From: Hymenolepis diminuta
Lineage: Eukaryota > Platyhelminthes > Cestoda > Cyclophyllidea > Hymenolepididae
NCBI GenBank assembly: GCA_900708905.1
Contig: CAADRB010000061.1
Span: 1,399,875 to 1,463,874, forward strand
Direction: 5' to 3'
Length of the DNA stretch: 64,000 nucleotides
Numbering within the stretch: position 1 is the stretch's first letter; every line of letters begins with the position of its first letter. The translations under genes and the position numbers were made by a program. Shown piece by piece: positions 13,401-28,400 of this stretch. The notes under the pieces were generated by a model, which saw only the letters and a list, made by a program, of their open reading frames with translations, did no database searches and was not told the origin of the DNA.

Positions 13401-16400
13401 ACTTCCCATAATCATTTGCGAGCTCTGTTCTGTTTAAAATGTCTGATCATGGCAAACGAATCATCTAGTTAAATCAAATAGCCAACAATTTCTGAATATT
13501 GTTAACATGAGCTTACCCGAAAACCGGCAGATCAAATTATAAAAACTAACTATTGGAACAAAGCCAATTGTACCTCTCATGAGAAATATGACAACCGAAT
13601 ACTTTCAGGGTTGAAATAAATGATTGCCCTTGTAATCCTGTCTCTTCCAAATCAATTCCCCTCTCATTCTTAAATTGAGTACTTTTGCTTATTTCGTGAT
13701 TTTAGATGCTATATTATTATTATAACTAGAAAAATTTTTTGCTTTCCAGAGATTTTAATTATTACACTAAATAATTCAAATGCAGTGCCTACCTTTATAT
13801 GATAAATGTGATCTATTTATTTACAATATGCTGATAGTGCGAAGAATGTAACCAATATTTTAAAATGCATTTCACTAAAAAAATAAAACCTAGTAGTTTT
13901 TAAACTGTTGAAAAGAGCATCAGTCGGAAAATTTTAAACAAAACATAAAGTGTTTTTAAAGTTTAAACATGGAAGGTTAAGCCTGCATGTATGAAATTTA
14001 TTGGCATTTACTGTGGGTTTATAGTGTATAAAACGGCTATCATTACAAAAAATCAATTATCACTGCTTGTCAGAAATTTTTGTGGATTTTGATCGAACTA
14101 TACCAATTACAGGTATTTAATAGTTCATTTAATAGTAAACTGCTTGAACACAATGGTAAAAGTAATTTGGTTAAATGCAATTTGGAACCTCATTTAAAGA
14201 AGCCATAATTAAATGCCAAAATCAGGGTGAAAAGAGGAGGCTAGTTTACTTATTTTACTTATAGAATTTAACAGCTATTACATTTTTCATGTAAATGACT
14301 TTTAGACCTAATCATCCCAATTCGATGCTACTGGACAAATCAGACTTAGTTATGTAGGTGCCCCACTTCAATTCACAATAATTTAAAATCTATGCACAGT
14401 TAAATCCAAATCGTAAGCTTGATTTGGTATACGAGCAAATGAAATTTTATGCAAGATTTATCAATCAAGGGGATGGGTGGTATTCAAACTACTATTTTAT
14501 TGGTCACTGCGGAACAGAAAGGAATACCAATAACGCATTGTTCTACAGAATGGTTCATTTAATACCATTAGGATTGCAGGGTTTCAACAAAAAATGAGGA
14601 CGACACTACGGAAATCCTATATCCAGACACGTCTACTCATGTGATTGCACATAAATAAGGTCAAAGTAATCTGCAAGAAATTCAAACCACTATTGTTTGA
14701 AGACTGTTCTAGTACAGTTCCCTTTATTTTATAAGTATGCAAAGGTATAACAGTAAAATAAAAATATTGAACTCAAAATAAGAAATAAGCTGATAAGGAG
14801 ATATTTTAATAAACAAAATAAATGAATAACAACCAAGATTTGAAAATAAGCGATTGTAAAGTTGAAATCAGCTACGATTGGTGACACGAGTTATGTCCAT
14901 TTGGTCTGTAAGTCCTCCAAATGGGTTTTTAATATTACTCTCAGTTAATGAAAAATTCTGAAACTGTCTTATGAGAAGAGGTAAAAAACCGAACTTTATT
15001 TTGGGAAATACTCAAAAAGAGTGCAATCCAAGCAAACTTTTGTTTCAGACTTTTAACGGCTTTCTCATTACTTAAATGCAATAGAATTCCGTGAGCCTTT
15101 TTACGCGTCTAATTTTACATCAACAATAACACCTTTGAGTTAATACAACCGTTTCTGAAAGCACACCCATGGTTTCAGATTTTCGATATCTAATAACTTT
15201 ATGTTTTTCATAGGATCCAGGTTAATTTATGATTTCACTGAGAAAAGCATTTTTATTAGTCATTTGTGTAGAAAAGTAACATCATGGTTCAACCGTTTTT
15301 CAAGTCAGAATTAATTGATTTACAGACCGATATTCCCCCGGTACGCTATTGAAACTTTCTTTCAATGCAAAAACGATGATTTATTAAATCTCTAATATAA
15401 TTTCCAATTGTATCTACGTATCTGAGACAGTTGAACTGAGGCGACCATCTATTCTAAAAAAAATATGTTGATTGTAATCTAGCTACTAAACAACTTTCCA
15501 ACCCAATCTCATATCGAATGTAGTATTTTCAAGCATTACAATCTGTGGGGGTCTCACAAAATTCAGTCCCTTTTTGGGGTCAAGGAAAATATTAAATTGT
15601 GTCTTCTTTTTCCTCTAAAGGTATGTAAATGGATATATTTTTCCTTTCAGAGTGCATCTTGAAATATTCCTTGACTGATTATTTCCAGTCAGTTTGGTTT
15701 AAAAGAACAGCAGTAACAGAATATATTATTTTCTAATGCGAACTTGATTTTGTTGTTCCATTTTCCGCAAAATATACAAGGTACCTAATAATTCTAGCAA
15801 AAAAATTAAGTGCAAATTTAAATTCAAAAGCTTTTAATATAAAGGGGGGATATCGACAACAAAATCTTTTATAGACTTATCCGGATTTTTAAATATCTTC
15901 TTAAGTTTAATTCTCATAAAATATATAGGTATGATATTATCTTGTGGTAACGCCAGGGAAAGAAGCAGACTCGAAATACAACAAGAAAATGTCTAATTAG
16001 ATGTTTAAATATTTCATGGGAAAACAGCTTACTTAATTGCATAATGGTTCCAATATTTAAATGCTGTTTGACAGCCATGATAATATCAATTTGTATGACG
16101 ATGTGGCAAAAGTGAATCTCAGAAAATCAAGATTAGTTAAAGCTTCAGAGATTAATTAAAGTTTCAGATATGGATTCCAAAATTATGAAAGCGATTAACT
16201 ATGAATAAAATTTCTCTATTTTCTATGAAATTTAATACCGATTTGTTCAAAAATGGCTTTAATAAATATTAATGATTTACATTTGTAAATAAGAGGTAAA
16301 TTCAAAAGTTTTATCGACGACAGCCTTCTGTTCCAATTTTATCAGATTGCATTAATTAACAAAATTAAAGCAAATTAAAATAAAAATAGAGGCATCCTAT

Positions 16401-19400
16401 TGAAATTATGTAAATTCTGCTTAAATGTAAACTCTAAATACTTTAAAATACTACTTTAATATGATAAAATGTTGATTTCAAAAATTATCAGCGAGTGTGA
16501 AGTTTTCATGAACTTTGACATCGATAAGCATTATTTCCAATAATAGAGGAAAGAAAACAAAGCAAAATATTAGTCTTGTCAAGTGAAAATATTTGATAAT
16601 TGTATGTGATTTTTCTTCACCTTGACAATAACATATTATGGAATTATTTGAATAAATGATAGAATTCTCGAAGTTTTTCTATATATTTTGAAACCATTTT
16701 CGATCTAATGCCCATTTTTACTTCTGATCCAAAATAGCTTAATCACCTCCACGTCAGATAGGACACTTTTTCAGTAATAATTCAAAACGGCAGTACCCCA
16801 TCCGCACCTAAATTCCGAAATATTTTATTAGAACTTTATTATGATCCATCTTGAGAGAGTCCTAAGAGCTCTGTTTTGATAATATAATCTTAAAAAATTG
16901 ATTTAATATGCTAGGAACGATCACTCTATTTAGTCAGTCTATCTATAAACAAGGAACATCGTGAAGAATGTTCTTTGTTTTCCAGGAGAAAAATAATGAA
17001 ATTTGAATTTTGGGACGTGAAGCAGTGAAATAACAATATGCGAGTATTCTACAACCCAACATCGAAATTCATTTGATATTCTCTTCTCGATTTCCTCTCC
17101 TTTACCTTTTATTGGACTTCACTGCTTTTCGATTTCATTTCCGAGTTCAGTTCAATAAGTTGTTATTTTTTTTCTTCCTTGCAGGAGGTAATAAAAATAT
17201 ATATTCAAAGACCTTGTATGCAGAAGTATTTCAAATGTCGCCACTCATTAGTGTTATCGAGAGATGTGCTCCTTCAGACCCACTTTTTAATCAAATGAAA
17301 AGTCGATATTTACGAACAGTAATAAATTCATTTTTTCATGCAAATAAATCGAATAGATGTTATCAAGAACAGACGCCAACTGTAACCATTAAGGGATTAC
17401 ATATATGTGCTGGTTGGTCAGTGCTTTATTCGCTTTTACACGGGTAATTGTTCTCATTTTAAATTCTTATATAAATCCCTTCCTTTGTAAATAGATCCGA
17501 AGTGGTTGAATTTTTTTGTCTCCGGTCACTTCTGTCATCAATTATCAATTATTCCTTTCACAGCTTTTGATCTAAACGAGTTTCTAGAACCAAACATGGC
17601 AAGCCTGGTCTTCCTTAATGTATCCTAGACAGTCGTATTGAAACATTTCAGTGGAATTTTTATAATTTGCTCGGTTGCCCACTCTATAGAGCGACAACTG
17701 CTTAGATACTAGGAAAAGGAAAGAAGAAGACTTGTTGCTCAAAAAACGGTTCACTATTAAAAAATTAATGTACTCATGGAATTGGTTGAATGGTTGAGCA
17801 ATATTTTCGGCGATGGGTTCTTAATTGGTGGTCTTAAATATCCAAGTTTGAGTATAGATATCCAAAAATGAATAGTTCAATAATTGAAAGATAAACATAC
17901 GAATGTCCTCTGGGTCTTCTCGACCGAACACACCGAAAATATTCGATTAGGGTTTCTAATAATAAATGTCATTTGTCATCCACCAAATAATTGCGATTGG
18001 TTATTAATTAACCTCGAACTCTATCTCTAAACGTTAACGTTATTTGGGTTTATATGTTAATGACTTATTTATTAACCCCAATTAAAGATAATGCTCATTT
18101 TGCTGAACTAGGAACAACAGTTGTTAAAGCCTCAAATGTTTTCTACCAATGCATCCACCTATTCCTGAAAACGAATCAATACTAGAATTCAATCACGTAT
18201 CAAATATTTTGCTTTCTCGATAATGGTAAGGAAAAGCACAATGAAATGGTAAGGTCGACCCTTCTTAAGTAAATAAAGCTGGTGAATAGGCGCCGAACAT
18301 CGTGGACAAACATTTGCTGAAATCCAGGAAAGATTAATAAAATTTGAACTTCAGAAAGTTGACTACACCTTTAGTGCTCTATAACCCGAATAAAAGATCA
18401 AATAATGTGAGATTCTTTGATACTTAGGTGTTGCTCACAGCATCTTTTTGGCCTCTTCTACTTTATCATTTGTTGAATCTTCTGTTATTCAATATCAGTT
18501 GGTGCTCAAAATTAAAAATTATAAAATTTTTCATATTAGCGACTCGTATTTTCACATTTGAACTTTAACCGATGGGGAAAATATTCATGATTTGTATCAC
18601 AATTTAAATACTAAATTATTTTTAGTTTTGTGAGTGCGATTGATTAATTATGGGCGATAAATCTGCGAATTAAGAGACCTTAATGAAGTGTGATGGGAAC
18701 CGGAAAGAAAGCGCTAAGATCTTCGGTAAATTAAACAATAATCCTAAATTTCAGACAAGCAGAAATTAACACCAATTTGAATGAAATTCGTGGTTTGCAA
18801 GTGTTAGGAATTTGTATTAACGGCAACTAAATCGTTTTGTAGAAATGATGACAAAATGAGCTTCATTATCCACTTTTTTTAAAATTTGGGTTAATGAGGT
18901 TTTTCTCTTTTCGAAGTCATTGGGATTATTGCGCGACTTATGTCATTATATAAATACTTATGGATATGAAATACAGTTATTAAAAATTGGCATTCAGCGA
19001 AAACTGTTACTGTATTTTTAGGCTCGACTATTGCCAATTTCACCCTTTCCCTCTCTGTTTATTATTGTGCTAAATTTTATTGGTTGCCCTTGTTCAACGC
19101 GCATTTTTTGATACCGTCATAGAAACTATTTATACAAGTGGCGACGGTATACTATTTTCATTCGTCGCGAATGCTTAAACGTCATAAGAAAACGTAGCAC
19201 GCAATGTAGTTCATTCTGTATGAGCACAATGAGAGAGCATAAAGCATAGAGAGCAAGAAATATTTGAAAGATGAAAATAAAGACCGAGGACGATAGCGAT
19301 AAGAAGGAGCAGAAACCTTGTCTTATGAACACAATCCTCTGACTCATCAAGGAACATGATGTTGAGAGACTGTCATGAGCTAGTCAACGGTCATCCCGAT

Positions 19401-22400
19401 TTCCTTAGTTTGGCTGACGCGTGTGCTTACATACTCCCACCGAGGAGGTTGCTAACATTTCAACTGGATTGGGACTTACAATTATGAGAAAATGATGCAG
19501 AACACTTTTTTAGTTGCAGGACGTATTTGCATGCAGGAAATCCAGTTGTCTTCCTACATGAAGGGGAGCTTAGCTTCCAAAAACACACTGAAATATTTCT
19601 CAGGTCAATCAAAGGTCACTAAACCTGAGTGATTAAGTTAAAACCCGTGTGAATTCCAAGTGAAATAGTACTCTACTGGACACACAAAGAAGAACGACCA
19701 AAGGCTGCTGCTTCTATATTACTATAGTATATGGATGTTTCGATTATTTGATTAGTAAAATGATTGCGTTCAAGGCAATGCTTTTAAGTTAAATTAAACA
19801 TGTGGCAAAAGGGTGAGGAATCCCTTGAAAAGAAGACATTAACTGTGAAGTAGTCCGATAATTATGGACCAATGCAGTCCTTTTAAAATTAAAAAGGAGA
19901 GTCATTCTTGTCCACTCTACTAAATAATACGCATAAAAATGATCATAAATTATGTCAAATTTATATTGCAAATTGATTGTGACTAGAGCAGTCATGATTA
20001 GAGTTCTAAATTGTAGTGAAAAGGCAAGATATGGAAGAACTTTACAAACTCTTACTGCTCTAATGAGGATGGAGGCTTCAGAAAAAATACTTGTGGACTG
20101 TGTACTAATTCCGACTAAAATCATACTGTGTTAAAATGCCTGGGAAAGTGTTAAAATGTCGCTATCTTAGATCTGCTATGCTAAGATCATGTAATTTGTC
20201 TAAAGCTACCTAAGATCTTTCTAAATCTTTGAAAGAAAAAAACGAATTGAACTGATGAGATTGACAATCATAATCATCGGGTATCGCAGAAAAAATACAT
20301 GCTCAGATCCGAGAAATGTTAATTTTAGAGCGTGAACAACTCTTTTGCACAGATCAAAATAAATAAGACTGGCGATTTGACTTTAATAAAAATATTCCAA
20401 ATCACTTTTTTTCATTTATTGATTTTACTTTAGACAAATTTTAGTTGCTTACACACTGTAAGAAACCATAGGCTTTCCATTGTGCTATGGGTTACAATTA
20501 CAGCATTATACGGACTATCCCAAGTTGTTGACAAACAATGTAGTTTTTAAACCAGTTGTTCAAGTGATGGATCGTTAGAAAAGTAATTGATTAGATCGAC
20601 GCAAAATAGTCCTCTGTAAAACTAAATTTCGGGAAGTTTAAGAACATAAATACAGTTTTAATTTCAAATGAAACCTCATATTTTTTAGGCTCTTCTCACG
20701 TCTGATTGTGAAAAAATGTGGGGCAATTAGTCAACCGAACTATATTCTGAAAAATCACTCCTAAATCCTTTTCTTTTAATGGCAGGAAGGTGAAAGAATA
20801 CTATGAAGTGCATCGGAAGCGCAATCACACGTCATCGCTGTGCCACTTTTACGTTATTACCATAAGAAGTCCGGTATGACAAGGTCAACCACCATTCATC
20901 GATTGGTCTGCTGTCTGACCAATAGTATCATGCAAAGTGCAATAATTGATTCGGTCTTCTCGGCCAATCACCATTGAAACAAACCCAAACCAAATTTATA
21001 GTCTCATAATTCAGTCCATAAAGATCTACTTACCAGATCAATCCTGTATGATTAAATCTCCCTCTCTGGGGTACGACAGGTGTAGAATATCTCACAACAG
21101 TTGCCTTTACCAACACAAAATGGCACTTTGACTGCGCATTGAAGCATATATAATTTCAAAATCTAACTGTCCTAAGTTTAATAGCGCCTTTATTTGTGAT
21201 TAGACTACAAATCATCAGAAAATAATTATTGGGGAATCAAAAGCCTTAGTGACTGTACATTGAATGAAAAATATTATTTCAGTTCCAGAATAAAAACAGA
21301 AATCTCATTTTGAGAAGTCCTCATTGTAAATACCAACTTAAATAATTTATGGTAACTTTCGCAAAATGCATTTTAATTACATTCAGATTAACTTTATGAA
21401 TAATCTCCTAATAAATAAAAAATTGGGAAATTTGATTTAATAGGAAAAATTTGTAGATTAAAAATGAAACTGATAATTACGAGCTTTAGTAGAATGGAAA
21501 ATCCTTTGTCGAAAAACCGATGTTTGAGGAAGGTGACAAGCAAGGCGACAAATAAAATAGAACGTTATGAGTTATCTACACATCTTTGACGTAGTTAAGG
21601 CAAATTTTTCATATCATCTTATTATGCATAATGGAGTGTCTGGATTTATTGCAGATGTGTCTTAGACCTTCCATGCCTTTTCCTTAAAAGCATAGGTTAA
21701 ATAACATTAATATTGTTCAGATGATTTAATTCCAATAAGAAAAAGTAAATGATCGAAAACAAGGATACATATACCAACAGCAATAATATTTTTTATCGAA
21801 AGACGACGATATAACATGGGCACAATAGATTACCATCTTTCTCTACAACTTACTCACTTCTCACTAAAATGTCGGCAGTAATTAAAGTTTCACAAGAAAG
21901 GAGAAGGAGATCAAGGAAAAAAGGAGACAGATAAAAGTGGCAGATTTTGAGAGCAATAACAGCCTCTTTCTCCAAAAGCACCAAGAAAAGCGAAATCAAA
22001 TTAATAATAGTGAGAAGAAATACAGCGACAAAACAAGGTTAGAAGAGGTCAGCAAATCAATGGATTTATAGATAAACGGTGGTGAGTTAGAGGTGGGATT
22101 ACAGTAGTGGAAGCAGTAAATTTAAGTGTGCGGGATAAGTGGAGGGGGGGGGGGAGGTATTGCAGTGATTAGGTGCATCTGGACACGATTTCGTAGGTTA
22201 ATGGTGTGCACGACTCAACTTACATCCTCATCGTTCCATTCATGACTTCCTGAGCTCCAACTATGAGCCCCATGATCACCACTCTCCTGAACTGTATCAT
22301 CACCGTCCGTATCTGTACGTCCTGAATAAGATGGAGGAGAAGATGAGAGGTCTCTAGGACATGGTCTATGTGAATTGCCACTGAGACCATTGTTTGGCCG

Positions 22401-25400
22401 ACGTCGGTTAACAGCGGCTGCTGTTCCGCTGGCACTAGTTGGACCAATGGCTTCACGATGGAGTCGGCGTTTTTGATATCGCCGATGACTAGGTTGAGAA
22501 GAAGCCTCAATTTGCTCACCGGATGTCGCTGCAAGGTAACTTCGAGATGGTCGCATTCGACGCAACATGAAGCAGACCGTTGCTTTAGCTGAAATGGTAA
22601 AAAAATTGTGTCAGATACCAGTAGTTCCATAACTGAAGTCATAAGTAAGTATAAGTAATCTGATTCAAACTTTAATTGGGATGTCCTTTCGAGGAATAAA
22701 GTTTTCCTGCTTGTCAGCTCCTATCGAAGTTGTCAAAGATCTACTTTAATTTGACGATTCAAAGTCTAATTTTTCTTAGAGCTAACATTTCTCGATTTCA
22801 TAGTCGTTGCAGATTTTATTTTTACCAATTTGCTTTCATAGTTGACCCATGAACAATTTGCGAGTTAATTGCATCTTGAATGAAAGAGTTTATCAGAATT
22901 TTGGGCGATATTTAAATTCTCTGAGTAAGTTATGGCTATATTCTTCCCATTTTATTAAAATTGAGTGCAAAATAATAAGCTGTGATCCTGTCTTTTAGTC
23001 TGAGTATACTTATTATAAGTATTATTACCCAAAATATTACAAAAATTTATAGTTTTTAAATATGAAAAACAACTGAAATCACTTGAAATTAGTCCAAGAA
23101 ATGACAAAGAGGAGGGGATTAAAAATAAACAGAGAAAAATGTCATTGTACAAAGTCTTACTTCATTTGATTTTTGGACTCGGGCTGTGCAATGTTTACTA
23201 AATAGGCCGATTACGGTCCAAAATTCAAATTTTACAGTGGATTGCAACAAATGCTTGTGTACGCTGTTCAGTGTTCATTGACCTAGAAGAGTCAGTCTTC
23301 TCGCTTCTTTTCGTATTTCCTTCGAATAGTTGAGAAGACAAAATTTTCTTATATACATTTCATCAACGTATAGTTTTAAATAGCCGTATTTAATGTAGCA
23401 ACATTCTTATTGAAGAATCATATTTTATTTCTTCTGTTAGAATTTAATGACATTTCCCATAGTTTATAAAGGCATTAATAAACATATTAACTAAAATATT
23501 CCATCAACTCTACGCAGATTCTGCTGGTCATATACTAAGGAGATAGTCAGCAATGGTAATAACTGAAGATGTCCGATATAACGGGGACTAGAAACTTGAT
23601 CAATCATGTTCACTTGGGATTCTGGTCAAGATAGATATTGTATAAAATTTTCTACTTATTATGATTCAGTAAAGCGCAATAACATACCTCTAATTCGTTC
23701 TACCACTTCCTGATGATCCATTTCTTCAACATTGACTCCGTTGACCTAAATAAGAAAAAGAATTTAAAGGAAATAAAAATTGAAGTTAGCTGCACATTAA
23801 TTATTGGCAAGTATTCATTAAACATTATGCAATGAAACCTTTTTGTTAATGTAAATTTAAACGGTCTTGTCTTTTGTTCACACATCATTCATCAAAATAG
23901 AATTACCTTAACGATTTCATCTCCAGGCCTTAAGCCAGCTCGTTCAGCAGTACCGCATGAAATAAAAAAATAAGACATTTAGTAATATTGTTCAACTAGC
24001 TTTTGCTAGTGTTAATAAATAATTGGAAATCTTTGACAAAACCCCTCTAATATACAAGTAAAAAATAGCTGAATTCTAACGTGGTGCTCCAAGTTTAATT
24101 TACTAATATTCGTAATTTGCCTTTAAAGTTTATTCATCTTGAGTAGAATAACTGATTCAAAATTCTTAACTATCTCTTCTTTACTACGTTCGAACTCTGA
24201 GCTGGTAAATATAAGATCAGTTTGCCTTCTCAGCATCGTTTTATCCTCACTCCATCATCATTGCCAAACGATATCAGTAGTTTCCCACAGTCAAAGGTGC
24301 AAATTTTTAAACTTCACTGTGGTAATAATAACTTCTTGGAAGGGAATAAAACAAATTGAAAAATTGCTTTTTTACAGTAATATATGGCACTATCTATAAC
24401 TCCGAGGAGATTATGCGGTTATTAAAGTTTAAGGAAGTAACTTCATGATTAATGAATCTAAATTTTTATCATTTTATTTTACAAGACACAAATTAATGAC
24501 TTAAGATTTGTATTCAACTGATAACTAGGATATTATGAATATTAAGTTGCTAATTGAAATTTAGACATAGCCTAACCAGAAGTTGATTAAATTCTAGTTT
24601 CAAGAATACTCAAAAATTGATGATAAAATGGAGACAGAATGCATAAACTTGATAGACAACTTGTGATTGATACTTTCAATAATATGTAAAAATAAAACCT
24701 ATATATTTCTTTAAAAAAATTCAGGTAAATTTAGAGTGTGGACAGAAATGGTGAATACAAGCAATGGTAAGAAGTTTAGTTTAGGTTCTCTCTTTTTATC
24801 CAACATCATGATTTAAGTTCCCATTTCAAAATATGGTCCTGAGGTTCATAGGTAAATTCAGGTTTAATTTGCCTAATAAATTAAATAGAAGCGATTGTCA
24901 TAACTTTTTATTCTGTCTGTCTCCTCCGTTGAAAATGAGCAGCACGATGATACTCGTTAAGATGATTTAGTGTACAAGAACTCTTCAAAGTTCATTTTAA
25001 GTAGGGAGATATATATCTTTATTCCTCTATTTAAAAGAAATTATTTACTTATTTCATTTAAACTCTGACGTTTTGGCAAATTTCCACTTAAAATAATGTT
25101 CATTATTATAGTCCTAGATATCCAGAGACATAATTATTTGAAATTTTGGTGATCAAAAATTTTTTAGAATTCAAGGCTTATTTTTGATCAGTATATATAG
25201 GACTATTATTTTTTGATTTATTATGAAGAAAATGAGGTGAGTTTTGCAGCATTGTATTCGTTAATTTCCAGGCATCTCAATTACATGTGATGACACAGGC
25301 GAATTAACCAATGGTCGCTTAATTTCCCATAACATGTCATTTTAAATGAAATTGACCAGATGAAATTTCAATAATCAATAAAGAAAAGGAACGAAAGGAA

Positions 25401-28400
25401 AATATTTCGTTCTGTAAAATATTTTTCCTTCTATGAATAAACGTAAAGAATTCAAACATATATTTCAATGTGCATTGTTTAAAATGACACTAATTAAACA
25501 AAAATAATGCCCCAAAGTGGATAAAAAATATGAAAAAGAAGAAATTAAATGTAAATATTGCCAAACTGAGGAAAATACAGGAGGAAAAAAAGAATAGGAT
25601 TTAAATGAACAAATTCAAAAATTATCCAAAAATAAATCGAATTAAATAAAAAAAGGCACGTTAAAATCTGTTAGTTCTCGTTTGACTTGAAATATTCCAT
25701 CGAGATCTTATTATTTCATGAATCTGACATAGTTTCTTCTAAAGATGATATAGATCCAAAGAATGGAATATTTACAAATGTTCTGTTTAAAAATGAACAC
25801 GGAAAGTATGAAGCAAGATATACATATATGAAAGGAGTTGACTGTTGATGACTAGATTTAACTAAAGAGTTGCTTGTGCTAAAAACCAATTATTCTAAAA
25901 TTCATTCAAGTTTAAAATTTAATGCTAAATGAGTCCTGATTTGAATCATACAGCCACGTTTTATGTGTTTGCATCCAAAGAGTTTTATAAAAGCTTTAAC
26001 TTTTTAGATCTTTGAAATACGACTTGGTGACGCCTATAACGTATTCCAACTTGATAATTAGTAAGTTTGATTGAAGATTCAAAAATCATGGGTTCAATAC
26101 TCAAAGCACATCGGGAAAGCAGCAGAAGCAGTCATACTGGTAAAGACAAACATGATAGAATGCGACTTTTACCTCAGCGAGGTTCTGGTATGCTATATCA
26201 ATGCCTTAAATTTGTGTGTGTCTCATTCTAGACTATGCTCAAGCACGCAAAAAATGATTCCAGCATTGACGTATGCCTTTAAGACGTGTCTAGTTTTTTC
26301 CTCTCCAATAAAATCTCACTTTAAGGGCGTTTTCAAGGTCTTAATTAGGAAGACAGCACATTACAAAGTGAAAAATGATTTCTTATTCCACGCATTTATG
26401 AAATGACGTTACTCAAATTCAACATCATCAAAATAGAGTTATTTATCTTTATTATTTCATTTATTAGAAAGCATATTTTTGGATGCACTATGTACACTTC
26501 ACAATCATTTGATATTTTCTAGAAATGAAGTTATTGAATATGGAGACAAACAGTAACGGATTCCAATATAACAATACGCTCATGAAAGAACAAGATAATT
26601 TTTTTGCTATTAATATGCCTGAAAGACACATTTTATGATTTTTAGACGGTAAAATGTAAATATAGTTTAAATATTAAGCTGAAATAATTATCGAATCAAA
26701 ATAAATAACTATAATTTTATACAGAACGATATCATGTTCTTCCATGATCACTAGCATTTAACTGTTAACGTGCTTGATTGTCAATCAATGTCAAATTAAT
26801 TCATAAAAAAATCAATTTTTGAAAAACATTGGAAGCGATTTCAATTTATTTACCTTAATTTCAAATGAAACACTTAGAATTTTAACTGAAAATGACTTGA
26901 TAAAGCAAGTGCTATCTCATTTATTCAATATTCTCAAATCTGCCTTGAATTCTATTTAGCAGCTTTTTTGATACTAGATGGTAAAGTAATACTTAAGCTG
27001 AAATCAGAGTACTTGAACAATTGTTTATGAAGAAGACCTATTTTACATGGCTTTGTAATAAATTCAAAAATAACATCAAATACCAAAATATTTAGTGTGC
27101 GTACGTTAAATGCAACTTAATTGTCAGATAAAATGGCTATCAATCACATATTTGCTCCCATTTGCAATAACATATCTTCTCAGAAAAAAATATTTAAATT
27201 CTTTTGATTTAGGGAAGATTTTCAAGAATACAAAAAAGAATAAAGCGGATCTAATGCCACTTCACAATTTTAAATATCAATTTGCAGTTTACTGAAATTA
27301 GAATTCGGGTACTGTAACGGTCTAGAAGTCAAAATATGAATTAATTTAGGTAAATATTTAGGCTATTTTAATGAAATGAGTTTAGATTGAGCAACACATC
27401 ATCAACTAAGAATGCTATAGGATTCTGATCTTCAGGGAAAAATTGGAATAGAGAAAATCAGGAGGAACCTTCCTTTAAAATGGGGGAGAATGTTTGTTTT
27501 CGTAATTGTAAAAATTATTACAGCCAGGAAGAAAAAATTTCCATTCAAAAAATAATTCAACCAATGCATTGGCACTATCGCAGGTTTTTCATCATCTATC
27601 TTTATAAAAACAATGATATCTTTAAAGGAATTCTTTGCCACTAAAGATCACATTTATAAGTGAATAAGGCAAAAATCAGCAACAATTGTGTTATTGCAGT
27701 GGATTTGAGGTTCTCCTTCTTCTCTGATCTACATTAGTGATTTCTAACCGAGATTACCATATGCAGTGGAATCTCCCTTTATTTTCCAAAATAACTTTCT
27801 CCCACTTGGAACAGTCATTATATAGTATGGGCTTGGTAATTTACTTTGAGTAATTAAATGAAAGATCGCCAAGGAGGAAACGGAGTAAGAAATTCACTAC
27901 CGAAGACATTTAGGTTTGTTCTCTCTCCAAAGGACAGATTTGTTAATACTCCCTGCAATAATTATAATGGGCAAATCTTGAAGAAAATTATTTAAAGCAT
28001 TTCTTTAAATAAACTATTTTTCAGCAAAATCTCTCGCATGGTAGGCGATGATCAATCACAAATCTTGTCGATAATACCATATAGTTTCAACCGATAGGAA
28101 ATCAGGATCTCTGTATTTTCAAGTTATTGATACAGACGGATCAATGAAGGTTTACAGTGAAAGAAATTGGATCTCTGCGGGTACTGCACTTTCCCATAAA
28201 ATTGAACGCTTTTATATATGACCGACCTTTAAAAGCAACATCCAAGATCCACGTGCCTATCTAATGGGTATCTGTTTTGGACACTAGAATGGCACAAAGA
28301 AAATGGCATAAAGAAGTTATGCGCACCAGTTGGCAGTTTTAGAGGGAATAAAAATAGTAAGTGGGAGCCAGAGGGTATGGGTTTATATTTATATCGAATT

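Larger units (their letters stand above)
7481..22223 (-). other. Intron 5 of the PDZ gene (14.7 kb)
   Basis: GT at 22223, AG before 7480, phase 0. Contains the tRNA-like module, two family 1 copies, one family 2 copy and the exon-like plus-strand segment. The rest is AT-rich without recognisable genes; the open frames at 12377-12706 and 19789-20134 have no identifiable product. Confidence 0.65.

Noticed and set aside
13127..13402. 91-codon open frame as a protein gene
   Set aside because: Covers the tRNA-like module; better explained as SINE-like sequence and without protein similarity.
22220..22642. 140-codon minus-strand open frame
   Set aside because: Overlaps PDZ exon 5 in another frame, runs through its acceptor and does not continue the PDZ domain.
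26071..26406. 111-codon plus-strand open frame
   Set aside because: Starts at a non-ATG codon and shows no family similarity; likely chance.
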